A stretch of DNA of 63,686 bases from an uncultured Planctomycetota bacterium (GCA_900696465.1 CAADGE010000041.1:1-63686); one strand, 5' to 3'. Shown: positions 26,732 through 36,231, numbered from the stretch's first letter. Notes: generated from the letters alone by a model not told the origin. Program-made: numbers and translations.

Positions 26732-27862
26732 ATGCAGACTTTTGATGTCATTGTTCTCGGCGTCGGCGGCATGGGCAGCGCTGTCTGTTACCACCTTGCG
26801 CGGCGCGGATTGGGGGTTCTGGGTATCGAGCAGTTCGACCTGCTGCATGATCGCGGCAGCTCGCACGGCCGAACGCGCGTCATCCGGCAGGCCTATTTTG
26901 AAGATCCGCACTATGTACCGCTGGTGCGTCGCTCGTTTGAATTCTGGCGAGCACTGGAGCGCGAATCGGGTGAAACACTCTATCGCGCGACGGGCTGTCT
27001 GAATCTCGGCCCCGCCGAGCACGAGTGCGTGATGGGCGCACGGCGCAGCGCGGAGATGCACGGACTTGCCTATGAGATGCTCGATCGCGATGAGATCCGA
27101 CGGCGCTGGCCGGCGCTGGAGCCGGACGTGCGAGACGTCGGCGTCTTCGAGGAGGATGCGGGATTTCTTCTGCCGGAAAAATGCGTGGCCGCACACGCGC
27201 GTCTGGCGGAGGCGGCGGGCTGCCGGATTGAGGTCCGGCGGCGCGTGCTCGGCTTCCGGGCAGAAGCGAATGCGGTAACCGTCGAGACGGACGGCGGCGC
27301 GTATCGCGGCAAAGCACTGGTCATCACGGCCGGCGCCTGGCTCGGACAGGTGGCGACGGAACTCCAGCTTCCGTTGCATGTGGAGCGACAGGTTCAGACA
27401 TGGTTTGCCCCGAAGGAGCCGGCGATCTTCGAGGCCGGACGGATGCCGGTGTTCATTCATTTCGTGGCGGAGCGTGCGTATTACGCCATTCCGGCGCATG
27501 AGCAGCCCTGGGTGAAGATTGCGCGACACCACGGAGGATTGTTCACGACGCCGGACCGTGTGAATCGGAACATCTCGCCGGCCGATGAACACGATATCCG
27601 CTGGTACATTCAGCGTTATCTGCCGGCCGCTGACGGGCCACTGGCCGATGGCAAGGTGTGTCTGTACACGAATACGCCGGATGATCACTTCATCATCGAT
27701 CGACACCCGGCGCACGGGAATGTGTTCATCGCCGGCGGCTTTTCCGGTCATGGATTCAAGTTCGCCCCGGTGGTGGGAGAGATTATGGCGGATCTGGTAA
27801 GGAGAGGCCGCACGTCGCAGCCAATTGAGACGTTTTCGATCCGCCGATTTTCCGTGCAATGA
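26732..27862 (+). CDS. Monomeric sarcosine-oxidase-like flavoenzyme
   Basis: 376 residues. FAD-binding fold: VLGVGGMGSAVCYHLARRG, then HDRGSSHGRTRVIRQ, typical of the MSOX/MTOX group, which oxidises N-methyl amino acids to amines, formaldehyde and hydrogen peroxide. The covalent-FAD cysteine is preserved in VCLYTNTPDDHFIID, and GGFSGHGFKFAPVVGE is the family C-terminal signature. The substrate (sarcosine, N-methyltryptophan or another) cannot be assigned. It is followed on the same strand by the PaaK-like gene. Confidence 0.9.
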   Translation: MQTFDVIVLGVGGMGSAVCYHLARRGLGVLGIEQFDLLHDRGSSHGRTRVIRQAYFEDPHYVPLVRRSFEFWRALERESGETLYRATGCLNLGPAEHECVMGARRSAEMHGLAYEMLDRDEIRRRWPALEPDVRDVGVFEEDAGFLLPEKCVAAHARLAEAAGCRIEVRRRVLGFRAEANAVTVETDGGAYRGKALVITAGAWLGQVATELQLPLHVERQVQTWFAPKEPAIFEAGRMPVFIHFVAERAYYAIPAHEQPWVKIARHHGGLFTTPDRVNRNISPADEHDIRWYIQRYLPAADGPLADGKVCLYTNTPDDHFIIDRHPAHGNVFIAGGFSGHGFKFAPVVGEIMADLVRRGRTSQPIETFSIRRFSVQ

Positions 27863-27968
27863 GACCGGATTGCCGGATCGTTTCGTACGACTTGTACCGC
27901 TATAATTCCAAGCTCGTTAATCCGGAGGATGGCCGACCCTTCCTGCCCGCCGCGAGTCGCAATCGACG

Positions 27969-29258
27969 ATGGCCTATCACATCCCGCAAGAGGAACTGCT
28001 CGATCGCCAGGGTCTGGCGCAGCTTCAGCGTCGCAAGCTTACGGCGATGTTCGAGGTCGTGCTCGCATCTAATCCATTCTTTCGGAAAAAATATGGCAAG
28101 CTGAGCCCGACGGATGCGGTCGCACGATTCTGCGAGCTACCGTTCACGACACGGGCGGAGTTGCAGGACGACCAGACGACATACCCGCCCTACGGGAGTA
28201 ATCTGAGCTATCCGATCGACGCGTACTGTCGATTGCACCAGACTTCGGGCAGTCGCGGGTCGGCATTGCGCGTGCTGGATCGTACGGTGGATTGGAACTG
28301 GTGGCGACGGTGCTGGGGGATCATCTACCGTGGTGCGGGCGTTCGGCGAGAGGATCGGCTCGTTTTTCCGTTCTCCTTCGGACCGTTCATCGGCTTCTGG
28401 GCGGCGTTCGAGAGCGCCGTGGAGCTTGGGAATCTGTGCCTGCCCGCCGGGGGCATGACGACGGCGGCGCGCTTGCAGTACCTGATGGAAAACTCGGCGA
28501 CGGTCGTATGCTGCACGCCGACCTATGCGCTACGTATGGCGGAGGTCGCCGCGGAACGGGGAATTGATCTCGCTGGATCGGCGGTTCGACGTTTGATCGT
28601 GGCCGGCGAGCCGGGCGGCAGCATCCCTTCGACGCGGGCGGCGATCGAGAAGGCCTTCGGCGCACGAGTGATCGATCATGCGGGGATGAGTGAAGTGGGA
28701 CCGCACGGGTTTGAATGTGAGGAGTCTCCTGGCGGGGTGCATCTGATCGAAAGCGAATTCGTTTGCGAGGTGATCGATCCCTCGAGCGGCGCGGCAGTGG
28801 GCGATGGTGCGGAAGGCGAACTTGTGGTGACGAACCTCGGCCGCTGGGGTATGCCGATGATCCGCTATCGCACAGGCGATCTCGTTCGACTGTCGCACGA
28901 GCGATGTGTCTGCGGACGATCGTACGCACGCGCTGGAGGCGGAATCCTCGGTCGCGTCGATGACCTGGTTTTCATTCGCGGAAACAACGTGTATCCTGCC
29001 GTGATCGAGGACGTGGTACGCGGCGTGGGCGGCGTGGCCGAGTTTCAGATGCGGGTGGGGCAACGGGGGGCGATGAGCGAATTAACGGTGGAACTCGAGC
29101 CGTCGGCGGGCACGGATTCGAACGTACTGGCGGAACAAGTTACGTCGGCCATACAGGATCGGCTGCATTTCCGGCCGATGGTGCGGTGCGTGGAGCGCGG
29201 CACGCTGCCGCGCAGCGAGATGAAGTCTCGACGATTGGTGCGCGACGATCAGGAATGA
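27969..29258 (+). CDS. Phenylacetate-CoA-ligase-like (PaaK) adenylating enzyme
   Basis: 429 residues. ANL-superfamily motif HQTSGSRGSALRV corresponds to the AMP-binding loop, followed by GMSEVGPHGFE (adenine site) and YRTGDLVRL. The order and spacing match phenylacetate-CoA ligase and related aryl- or acyl-activating enzymes. The C-terminal lid region (VDDLVFIRGNNVYP onwards) is present, so it can probably complete thioester formation. Its actual substrate is unknown. It begins 106 bases after the oxidase gene; a TATAAT in the gap (near 27900) is a weak promoter candidate. Confidence 0.87.
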   Translation: MAYHIPQEELLDRQGLAQLQRRKLTAMFEVVLASNPFFRKKYGKLSPTDAVARFCELPFTTRAELQDDQTTYPPYGSNLSYPIDAYCRLHQTSGSRGSALRVLDRTVDWNWWRRCWGIIYRGAGVRREDRLVFPFSFGPFIGFWAAFESAVELGNLCLPAGGMTTAARLQYLMENSATVVCCTPTYALRMAEVAAERGIDLAGSAVRRLIVAGEPGGSIPSTRAAIEKAFGARVIDHAGMSEVGPHGFECEESPGGVHLIESEFVCEVIDPSSGAAVGDGAEGELVVTNLGRWGMPMIRYRTGDLVRLSHERCVCGRSYARAGGGILGRVDDLVFIRGNNVYPAVIEDVVRGVGGVAEFQMRVGQRGAMSELTVELEPSAGTDSNVLAEQVTSAIQDRLHFRPMVRCVERGTLPRSEMKSRRLVRDDQE

Positions 29259-29262
29259 GGCC

Positions 29263-31677
29263 ATGATGGGCATCGACATGAGTCTGACGGGGAGAGATAT
29301 GTGTGTGGGTTCGTCCGTTTCTGCGAGGACGGAGGGTCCAGAGAATCGTTTGGGTGAAGACACAAGCAAGCTGGCGCTTGCTTATGCCGTGTATCTGCGC
29401 ACCTATGCCAACCACGTACATACCCTTGTCAGCTATCGAGAGGCGGTTCGATGGTGCGTCCTCCTGGGTGCCATGGTAACGGCATTTTGTTCGACGGCCG
29501 GTGCGGCCGACTGGCCGAGCTGGCGCGGACCGGAGCAGACGGGCTTTGTCCGAGAAAAGGCCGTCGTGACCGACTGGTCACCCGACGGAAAGAACCTGCT
29601 CTGGCACACGCAAAATGGCGGTCGCACGACGCCGCTCGTGCTGGGTGGTCGTATCTACTACAACGGGCCGGTCGGCGACGGTGAATGCGTGCAGGAGCGC
29701 GTGCTCTGCGTGGATGCCGATACGGGCATGACCATCTGGGAACACCGGTCGAACATCTTTTTCACCGACATTGTCGAGAATCGAGTCGGCTGGACGGCGC
29801 TGGCCGCGGACCCGGAAACCGGCAACATCTATCTGCACGGCACCAACGGCGAATTCATCTGCTTTGATCGCGACGGGAAGATTCTCTGGCAGCACTCATT
29901 GACGGAGGAATTTAATCGGGTCAGCGGGTACGGCGGCCGACTGCAAACGCCGGTTGTGGATGAGGACCGCGTGATCATCAGCTTCCTGAACTCGAACTGG
30001 GGCAATCAGGCACGACCGTCGCACCGATACCTGGCCTTCGATAAGCGGACAGGCGCCGTGCTGTGGTGGTCGGAGACGCCAGGCGTCGCCAAGGATACGA
30101 CCTATTCCTGTCCCGTGGTGACGGTGGTGGACGGTCGGCGGCAACTGATCTGCCCGGCAGGCGACGGGGTTGTGTACGGCATGGAGGCGCGGACGGGGCG
30201 GATTCTCTGGAACTTTGAACTGACCAAGATGGGGTGCAACTCCTCGCCGGTGGTTGATGGGAAGTATGTATATGTCTCTCACAGCGAAGAGAACATCGAC
30301 AATACGCTCATGGGCCGCCTGGTGTGCATTGATGCCAGCCAGCAGGGCAACGTGACCAAGACCGCCGAGGTGTGGCGGCTGGACGGCTTCGGCGGCGGAT
30401 ATGCTTCGCCGGCACTGGCGAACGGTCGACTGTACCACGTGGACAATTCGGCGAACCTGACCTGCATTGACGCGAAGACGGGCAAGGAAATCTGGTCCTT
30501 CAAGTTGGGGCGCGTCGGCAAGGGATCGCCCGTGGTAACGGAAGACGGCGTGATTTACGTCGGCGAGCAGAACGGCGTATTCTGGATCGTTCGCGACAAG
30601 GACGACCATTGCGAGAAGCTAAGCCAGCAGTCCTTCGAAGGTCCGGACAACCAGATCGACGAAATCTTCGGCTCGCCGGCCGTGTCGGCGGGCCGCGTCT
30701 ATTTTATGACGCGGTATGGGATGTATTGTCTGGGCTCGAAGCAGGAGCGAGCAGAGCGTCGGCCGTCGCCATCGTTGCCGGCCGAACGACCAGCGGCAGG
30801 ACAGAAGCCGGCCATCGTACATGTCATACCGGGTGACGTCACACTGGCACCGGGCGAGTCGGTCAAGCTCGACCTTCGCCGATTCAGCGAACACGGAGCG
30901 CGGCTCGACGGTCCAACGCCGAAAGTGGAGTGGTCGGTCGCGGGGGTGAAGGCGACTGTGAGCCCGGACGGTGTGCTTACGGCAGCGCCGGATGCGGGAT
31001 TCTCCGCGGGCATGGTGACGGCGAAGATCGGCGAACTCTCGGCGATGTCGCGCGTCCGAACGTGTCCGCCGCCGCCGATCAAGGAGAACTTTGACGGCAT
31101 GCAGGAGGGTTCGGTTCCGCCTGGCTGGATCGGCGCCTCGGGCAAGACGCGAATCACAGAGCGGGATGGTTCGCGTGTGCTTCAAAAGCTGGCGGAGAAG
31201 GGAAAGCCGTCGCCGGTGTGGCGCATGCGGGCATTCGTCGGCGAGCCGATTCCCGCAGGTGGTACGGTGCAGTGCGATCTGCTGGGTACGCTGGCGCGCA
31301 AGCGATTTCGCCCGGACATGGGCGTCATCAACGCCCGCTACGAATTAATCGTGCTGGGTCAGCAGCGCGAGCTGGAACTCTCTCGCTGGCGGGATGAGCC
31401 GGCGCACGGTCTACGTCGGCGTGTGCCGTTCGAGATGCAGCCGGAGGTCTGGTATCGCATGAAGCTTCGCGTGGAGCCCCGCGGCGGCAAGACGCTCGTG
31501 CAGGGGAAAGTGTGGCCGCGCGCAGAAGCGGAACCGGACGCGTGGACGATCGAAATTGAGGATGATTGTGCGAACACGGCGGGCTGCCCGGGACTCTTCG
31601 CGTATTCGAACGGGACGACGGAGCGCAGTGACGGGGCCGAGGTCTATTACGACAACTTCATGGTGACAAATGAATGA
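29263..31677 (+). CDS. Secreted PQQ-like beta-propeller protein with C-terminal jelly-roll-like domain
   Basis: 804 residues. A hydrophobic export segment lies near residues 65-82 (WCVLLGAMVTAFCSTAGA), preceded by an unusually long N-terminal extension. The start is uncertain: ATG codons at 29263, 29266 and 29299 are possible, the last with GGGGAGAG before it. The mature part begins ADWPSWRGP, a standard opening for planctomycete propellers, and contains several WxxxTG-type blades (AFDKRTGAVLWW, CIDAKTGKEIWSF). After about residue 510, an Ig-like and then a laminin-G-like domain (ending VYYDNFMVTN) follow. Probably binds or presents a ligand outside the cytoplasm; redox use of PQQ is not supported by visible residues. 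Confidence 0.85.
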   Translation: MMGIDMSLTGRDMCVGSSVSARTEGPENRLGEDTSKLALAYAVYLRTYANHVHTLVSYREAVRWCVLLGAMVTAFCSTAGAADWPSWRGPEQTGFVREKAVVTDWSPDGKNLLWHTQNGGRTTPLVLGGRIYYNGPVGDGECVQERVLCVDADTGMTIWEHRSNIFFTDIVENRVGWTALAADPETGNIYLHGTNGEFICFDRDGKILWQHSLTEEFNRVSGYGGRLQTPVVDEDRVIISFLNSNWGNQARPSHRYLAFDKRTGAVLWWSETPGVAKDTTYSCPVVTVVDGRRQLICPAGDGVVYGMEARTGRILWNFELTKMGCNSSPVVDGKYVYVSHSEENIDNTLMGRLVCIDASQQGNVTKTAEVWRLDGFGGGYASPALANGRLYHVDNSANLTCIDAKTGKEIWSFKLGRVGKGSPVVTEDGVIYVGEQNGVFWIVRDKDDHCEKLSQQSFEGPDNQIDEIFGSPAVSAGRVYFMTRYGMYCLGSKQERAERRPSPSLPAERPAAGQKPAIVHVIPGDVTLAPGESVKLDLRRFSEHGARLDGPTPKVEWSVAGVKATVSPDGVLTAAPDAGFSAGMVTAKIGELSAMSRVRTCPPPPIKENFDGMQEGSVPPGWIGASGKTRITERDGSRVLQKLAEKGKPSPVWRMRAFVGEPIPAGGTVQCDLLGTLARKRFRPDMGVINARYELIVLGQQRELELSRWRDEPAHGLRRRVPFEMQPEVWYRMKLRVEPRGGKTLVQGKVWPRAEAEPDAWTIEIEDDCANTAGCPGLFAYSNGTTERSDGAEVYYDNFMVTNE

Positions 31678-33289
31678 CGAATTGCCAATGATGAATCGCA
31701 GAACAGCGGCCGCGAAGGCAGCCGACTGCGCTCACACCGTTTCACGGAGCAACCGCGACAAGCGAAGAACGAATCGAAGCGAATCCTCGTACAGTTCGTC
31801 ATCTGCAATTCGTCATTTGACACTGATAGGACTGATGTTTTCCCTCCTGCACGTGCCGCTCAATGCCGAACCGCTCTCGAAAGCCAAGACCGGCGACTGG
31901 CCAATGTGGGGCGGCTCGACGGATCGGAACATGGTCTCCGGCGAAAAAGGCATCCCCGCGAAGTGGAACATCAAGGAAGGCCAGAATATCAAGTGGATTG
32001 CGCCGCTGGGCTCGCAAACTTATGGCAACCCGGTCATTTACAAAGGCAAGATTTTCGTCGGCACGAACAACACGGGCGAATACCGACCGCACATCAAGGG
32101 CGACAAGGGCATCATGATGTGCTTTGAGGAAAAGACCGGAAAGATGCTCTGGCAGGCGACACACGACAAGTTGCCCTCCGGCCGGGTGAATGACTGGCCC
32201 GAGCAGGGCATCTGCTCATCGCCTGCAGTTGAGGGAAATCGGCTGTACTACGTGAGCAATCGCTGTGAACTCGTCTGCGCAGACACCGAGGGTTTTCTCG
32301 ACGGCAAGAACGACGGACCGTACAAGGATGAGAAATACAACGAGAAGCAGGATGCCGACTTCATCTGGATCCTCGACATGATCGAGGAGCTGGGCGTCTT
32401 CCCGCACAATCTGGCAACGTCTTCCCCGGTCATCGGCGGCGAACTCGTGTTTCTGCTGACTTCCAACGGTGTCGATGAGGGACACCTGAACCTGCCAAGT
32501 CCTGACGCTCCGGATTTCCTGGCGGTCAACAAGCACAGCGGTGAGGTGGTCTGGGAGGCCAATCCGTGCGGCCGAAGGACGTTTCACGGGCAGTGGTCGA
32601 GCCCGGCCTACGGGAAGGTCAAGGGCAAGCCGCAGGTCGTCTTCGGCGGGGGCGACGGCTGGTGCTATTCCTATGAGCCGGAGTCCGGGGAACTGCTCTG
32701 GAAGTTCAATCTCAATCCGCCGGGCGCCAAGTACGTGCTGGGAGGCCGCGGTACGGCGAATGAAGTGATTGCGACGCCAGTGATCTATGACGATTGCGTG
32801 TTCGTCTGCGTCGGCCAGGACCCGGAACACGGCGAGGGTATCGGCCACTTCTATCGCATTGATGCGACGATGCGGGGCGATGTGACGGACAAGGCCAAGG
32901 TGTGGCACATCGGCAATGATGATTTCAAGCGGTCGATGTCAACGTGCGCCATCGCAGACGGTCTGGTCTATGCGGCGGACCTGAGCGGGTTTCTCCACTG
33001 CCTGGACCTCAAGACTGGCAAGCCGTACTGGGTTCATGACACGTTCGCCGCCATCTGGGGATCGCCCTACGTCGTGGACGGCAAGGTGATGATCGGTACC
33101 GAGGATGGCGAAGTGATCGTTCTTGAGCATGGCAAGTCGAAGAAGATCATCGCCACGAACAACATGGAAAATGCCGTCTATACGACACCGGTGGCTTCCA
33201 ATGGCGTTCTCTACGTGACCAATCGCCGGGCACTGTTTGCCATTCAGGAAGGGGCAAAGCTGGAGCAGCCGCGCGAGGAAAAGAAGTAA
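31670..33289 (+). CDS. Secreted PQQ-like beta-propeller protein
   Basis: 539 residues in the longest frame, but its first 47 residues are derived from a dispersed repeat. A TTG at 31817 would give the signal peptide TLIGLMFSLLHVPLNA directly, and is the more likely start. The mature protein begins TGDWPMWGGSTDRN and has several propeller blades (CFEEKTGKMLWQ, SYEPESGELLWKF, CLDLKTGKPYW). It lacks the C-terminal domain of its neighbour. The gene begins inside the last codons of the preceding propeller gene. Function beyond the fold is unknown; a role in the same envelope process as its neighbour is likely. Confidence 0.83.
   Translation: MNDELPMMNRRTAAAKAADCAHTVSRSNRDKRRTNRSESSYSSSSAIRHLTLIGLMFSLLHVPLNAEPLSKAKTGDWPMWGGSTDRNMVSGEKGIPAKWNIKEGQNIKWIAPLGSQTYGNPVIYKGKIFVGTNNTGEYRPHIKGDKGIMMCFEEKTGKMLWQATHDKLPSGRVNDWPEQGICSSPAVEGNRLYYVSNRCELVCADTEGFLDGKNDGPYKDEKYNEKQDADFIWILDMIEELGVFPHNLATSSPVIGGELVFLLTSNGVDEGHLNLPSPDAPDFLAVNKHSGEVVWEANPCGRRTFHGQWSSPAYGKVKGKPQVVFGGGDGWCYSYEPESGELLWKFNLNPPGAKYVLGGRGTANEVIATPVIYDDCVFVCVGQDPEHGEGIGHFYRIDATMRGDVTDKAKVWHIGNDDFKRSMSTCAIADGLVYAADLSGFLHCLDLKTGKPYWVHDTFAAIWGSPYVVDGKVMIGTEDGEVIVLEHGKSKKIIATNNMENAVYTTPVASNGVLYVTNRRALFAIQEGAKLEQPREEKK
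31671..31818. repeat. Inverted dispersed-repeat sequence at a gene junction
   Basis: AATGACGAATTGC at about 31674 is repeated in inverse at about 31800-31812 as GCAATTCGTCATT. Repeats of this AATGACGAA type, giving peptides like SSFVIRHSSF, recur in planctomycete and related genomes. Here the repeat supplies the stop of one propeller gene and the apparent start of the next. No transposase is beside it. Confidence 0.5.
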
Positions 33290-33328
33290 AGGGAGACGGT
33301 TGTAGCCGGATGAGCAAGGAGCCCGTTT

Positions 33329-34405
33329 GTGTCCATTGAAAAGCGTATCGCCGAGGCCCGGGCACGGCTCGACGCCCATGTCCGCGAGATGGTCGCGTGG
33401 CACTTCGATCCGAAGACGGGCTGCCCGTTCTGGCTTGAGTTTGCGAGCAAGCTCAAGTGGGACCCGCGCAAGGAGGTGCATTGTTACGCCGACCTTGACA
33501 GGTTCGGCAACTTCCAGGACGAATGGCTCCGCGGCGGGCCTGTGCGGCGATGGGTACCCAAGGCCTTGGCGGATCGGCCGATCTACACCTTCGAGACCGG
33601 TGGCAGCACCGGCGTACCCAAGAGCCGCGTGAACATCGAAGACTTTCGTATCGACTACGAACAGTTTTCCGAGACGCTCTCGGATGCAGCATTCCCAAAA
33701 GGCAGCGACTGGTTGATGCTAGGCCCGTCAGGTCCGCGACGGTTGCGACTGGCCGTGGAGCACCTCGCCCAGTTCCGCGGCGGCATCTGCTTCTGTATCG
33801 ATATGGACCCGCGCTGGGTGGTCAAGCTCATCAAGAAGGGCCAGATGAACGTCATGGAAGACTACAAGAACCACGTCATTGATCAGGGGCTGACGCTGCT
33901 GAAGGCCCACGACAACATCCAGTGCATGTTCACGACGCCCAAGCTGCTCGAAGCGCTTTGCGAAAAAATCTCCCTCGTTGATGTCGGCATCAAGGGCGTC
34001 TTCTGCGGGGGCACGCAGATGACCCCGCAGTTTCACAAGTTCGCCCGCGAGGAATTGCTCGAAGGCAAGATCGAGTTCGTGCCCACCTACGGCAACACGC
34101 TGATGGGCCTCGCCTGTCACAAGCCCTTCGACCCCACAGACAACTACGACATCATCTATCACCCCCCAGTCCCACGGGCGATGGTCGAGGTCGTCAGCTT
34201 CGACGATGAAAAGACGATCGTGCCCTATGGCGAGTGGGGCCGCGTGCGGCTGACGACGCTGACGAAAGAGTTTTTCATGCCGCGCTTCCTCGAGCGCGAC
34301 GAAGCAAAGCGTACGCCGCCCTGCGAGAAGTACCCGTGGGACGGCACGGCCAACGTACGTCCCTACTCGGGCTTCGCAACGACGGTGGTGGAGGGCGTGT
34401 ACTGA
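33329..34405 (+). CDS. Short ANL-superfamily adenylate-forming protein without lid domain
   Basis: 358 residues. ANL motif ETGGSTGVPKSR is present, with further conserved-looking segments VFCGGTQMTP and FVPTYGNTLMG. ANL enzymes normally have a C-terminal lid domain of about 100 residues with a catalytic lysine; here the protein ends soon after the adenylation core (YPWDGTANVRPYSGF). It may activate a carboxylate without making a thioester, or be degraded. The start is GTG, with AAGGAG 8 bases before it. It follows the second propeller gene by 39 bases, so it may share a transcript. Not clearly assignable to a named subfamily. Confidence 0.72.
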   Translation: MSIEKRIAEARARLDAHVREMVAWHFDPKTGCPFWLEFASKLKWDPRKEVHCYADLDRFGNFQDEWLRGGPVRRWVPKALADRPIYTFETGGSTGVPKSRVNIEDFRIDYEQFSETLSDAAFPKGSDWLMLGPSGPRRLRLAVEHLAQFRGGICFCIDMDPRWVVKLIKKGQMNVMEDYKNHVIDQGLTLLKAHDNIQCMFTTPKLLEALCEKISLVDVGIKGVFCGGTQMTPQFHKFAREELLEGKIEFVPTYGNTLMGLACHKPFDPTDNYDIIYHPPVPRAMVEVVSFDDEKTIVPYGEWGRVRLTTLTKEFFMPRFLERDEAKRTPPCEKYPWDGTANVRPYSGFATTVVEGVY

Positions 34406-34590
34406 GCGCTACAGGGGGTTTCGTAGAAACTGCGAACAGGTAGCGGTCTTTGATGTTCACAGCCTCCGCGTTGGGCCACCATGTGTTTACGTCGCGCGCG
34501 AAGATAAACTTGGTACAGATGCAGTTGCTTGGTGAGACAAGACCGGGCCGAGTAAGAGGACAGACGCAGGCGTATATCGGCCGACGCGAT

Positions 34591-34779
34591 CTACCGTTTT
34601 GCCGTTCGTGAGATTTCTCGACATGACATCGCGTCGAGGAAGCCTTCGCCGCATGCTTCACAAACGTCTGCTTCGACGGGAAGTACCGATTTCCCGCGGC
34701 GGATCGGAACGGAGACCTTAGTTCGATGGATTTGACGTGATCCGCACATCGGACATCTGACGAGAGGTTTAGTAGTCGT
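34591..34779 (-). CDS. YgiT/MqsA-type zinc-finger antitoxin-like protein, start unresolved
   Basis: About 60 residues. The frame contains the two zinc CxxC motifs (CPMCG and CEACGEG) with linking segments VPIRRGKSVLPVEADV, as in YgiT-type antitoxins. It lies immediately downstream of a DUF4258 gene, the usual toxin partner. No ATG, GTG or TTG occurs between the toxin stop (34769-34771) and the first cysteine; the only ATG there (34749) would lose that Cys. The given start is an estimate. It may use a non-standard start, a reading-frame link to the toxin, or carry a mutation. Confidence 0.6.
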   Translation of the reverse strand, partial: TTTKPLVRCPMCGSRQIHRTKVSVPIRRGKSVLPVEADVCEACGEGFLDAMSCREISRTAKR

Positions 34780-35092
34780 CTCCCAGCGTCGAACGTTTGG
34801 CCGAGATGAGGATGTAGAAGATTTCCTGGTCTTCCTGGCGCTTGATCGCGCCTTTTGTGTAGATGAGCGATCCCGTGTAGTTGAAGCTTTCGATGACATA
34901 TAGTTTCTCGCCGCGATGAACACGGCCTGGACTACGAGAACGTAGCACCTTTTTTATCGACTGCGCGTTCAGAATGGCCTCAACGGCATCGAGCGGTACA
35001 AGCCCATCGGCATCCAGTTCGACATGGGCTTTGATACTCAGGCGATAACGTCCGCCCGCAACCAGCCGCTTGATGCGATTCAGAATGTCCAT
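34769..35092 (-). CDS. DUF4258 toxin-like protein
   Basis: 107 residues. DUF4258 proteins are RelE-like mRNA interferase-type toxins. The sequence shows an N-terminal helix (MDILNRIKRLVAGGRYRLS), a central IKAHVELDADGLVPLDAVEA region and the ending EIFYILISAKRST. Its partner, a YgiT-type zinc-finger, follows downstream on the same strand. An AGGAG lies 11 bases before the ATG. The pair is the only toxin-antitoxin-like module in the window. Confidence 0.72.
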   Translation of the reverse strand: MDILNRIKRLVAGGRYRLSIKAHVELDADGLVPLDAVEAILNAQSIKKVLRSRSPGRVHRGEKLYVIESFNYTGSLIYTKGAIKRQEDQEIFYILISAKRSTLGDDY

Positions 35093-35300
35093 CCGGCGGC
35101 ACGCTCCTGCTGGAACTTAAGCCGACGAATCTTATGCGATTATATGCGATTGCTGAAGGCCTTTTCAACCTACGGTGGGAATGTCGGGATGAACGTCAAT
35201 TCGAACAAGTGTTGCCGCATTCCTACGAGGAATTGCTGTTTGATCGGTAGCGCCGATGACGGCAGCACAGATCAACTCCAATCCAGTGAACACCACAGTA

Positions 35301-35978
35301 TCATCCTGCGCCCGATCGACCGAGCAATTCCTGAAAATCTGAAATGTTCCATACTTGAGGCAAATGATCGCACTGCTTCGCCTTGCCTCGCCGCAACCAC
35401 ACCGCCTGCCAGCCCGCTTCCTGCGGCAGCAGGACGTCGCAGACCGGATCGTCGCCGACGCAGAGGATTTCATCCGGCCGTACGCCGAGTAGTTCCGTCA
35501 CCCGGCGATAGAAAGCCGGATGCCCCTTGGCAAAGCCGGTCGCTGCGGCGTCGAAGTAGTGATCGAGATTCCGCAGAATCGCCTGGCCGCCGCCAGCCAG
35601 CATGAACTTCGGGAGGGTCGTGAACGCGCAGGTAACCAGTCCGGCCTGCTTCGCAGTGTCCACGGTGCCTACCGCATCCGGCAGCAGCTCCATCCGGTTG
35701 CGCGACTCATGGAGATGAGCGAGTTCGGCGATCAGATCGACCGGTATCCTGGCTTCCATTCGCGCGAAGGCAAGTGCCAGAAAGTCCATCCACCCCTCGA
35801 TGGGCCGGCGGGCTGCGTCAAAGAACAAGACACCCTGACGCGCGGCCTCGAAGGCCTGATAGCAGATCTCGATTCCGTAGCGGCCGAGTAGTTGCTGGAC
35901 CTCGATCGGCTGTACGCGGTCGTCAGGCCAGCGGGCCAGCGTGCCGTAGACATCGAATGCCGCCACCTTGATCGCCAT
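35301..35978 (-). CDS. HAD-family hydrolase (haloacid-dehalogenase-like)
   Basis: 225 residues. HAD motif I is AAFDVYGTL, with nucleophile Asp9 and the Tyr-Gly-Thr pattern typical of 2-haloacid dehalogenases and related phosphatases. Motif IV is CVGDDPVCDV. The start was placed at MAIKVAAFDVYGTL, the conserved N-terminus; the frame is open further upstream to 36290 without conservation. Its substrate cannot be assigned: phosphatase or dehalogenase activity are both possible. Confidence 0.85.
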   Translation of the reverse strand: MAIKVAAFDVYGTLARWPDDRVQPIEVQQLLGRYGIEICYQAFEAARQGVLFFDAARRPIEGWMDFLALAFARMEARIPVDLIAELAHLHESRNRMELLPDAVGTVDTAKQAGLVTCAFTTLPKFMLAGGGQAILRNLDHYFDAAATGFAKGHPAFYRRVTELLGVRPDEILCVGDDPVCDVLLPQEAGWQAVWLRRGKAKQCDHLPQVWNISDFQELLGRSGAG

Positions 35979-36231
35979 GTCGCCATTGTCTACCACCCGT
36001 CGCGTGCCCGCCAGCATGAAGAATCGCCCGGCGAGCCGCCCGAACTCGTCTATCCATTTCTTCAGCCACCCCCCATACTGTCCGATATTTTGCGTAGCGG
36101 GTGGAGGCCTTGCGCGCGGGTCAGAAGTATGGAGACACATGAGCGACCGGGTATCGAAATTCAGCCGGGTGCCCCGCAGCCGGACCGATCCGTGACGGCT
36201 GTTTTTGTGACCGGTACAGCCGTGGGCATCA

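Noticed and set aside
25826-27859. Long minus-strand open frame of 677 codons
   Set aside because: It is antisense to the PAP2 and sarcosine-oxidase-like genes, whose motifs are intact, and its translation shows no known protein.
34275-34661. Minus-strand frame of 128 residues downstream of the antitoxin
   Set aside because: Part of it is protein-like, but it overlaps the ANL gene and has no recognised family or start signal.
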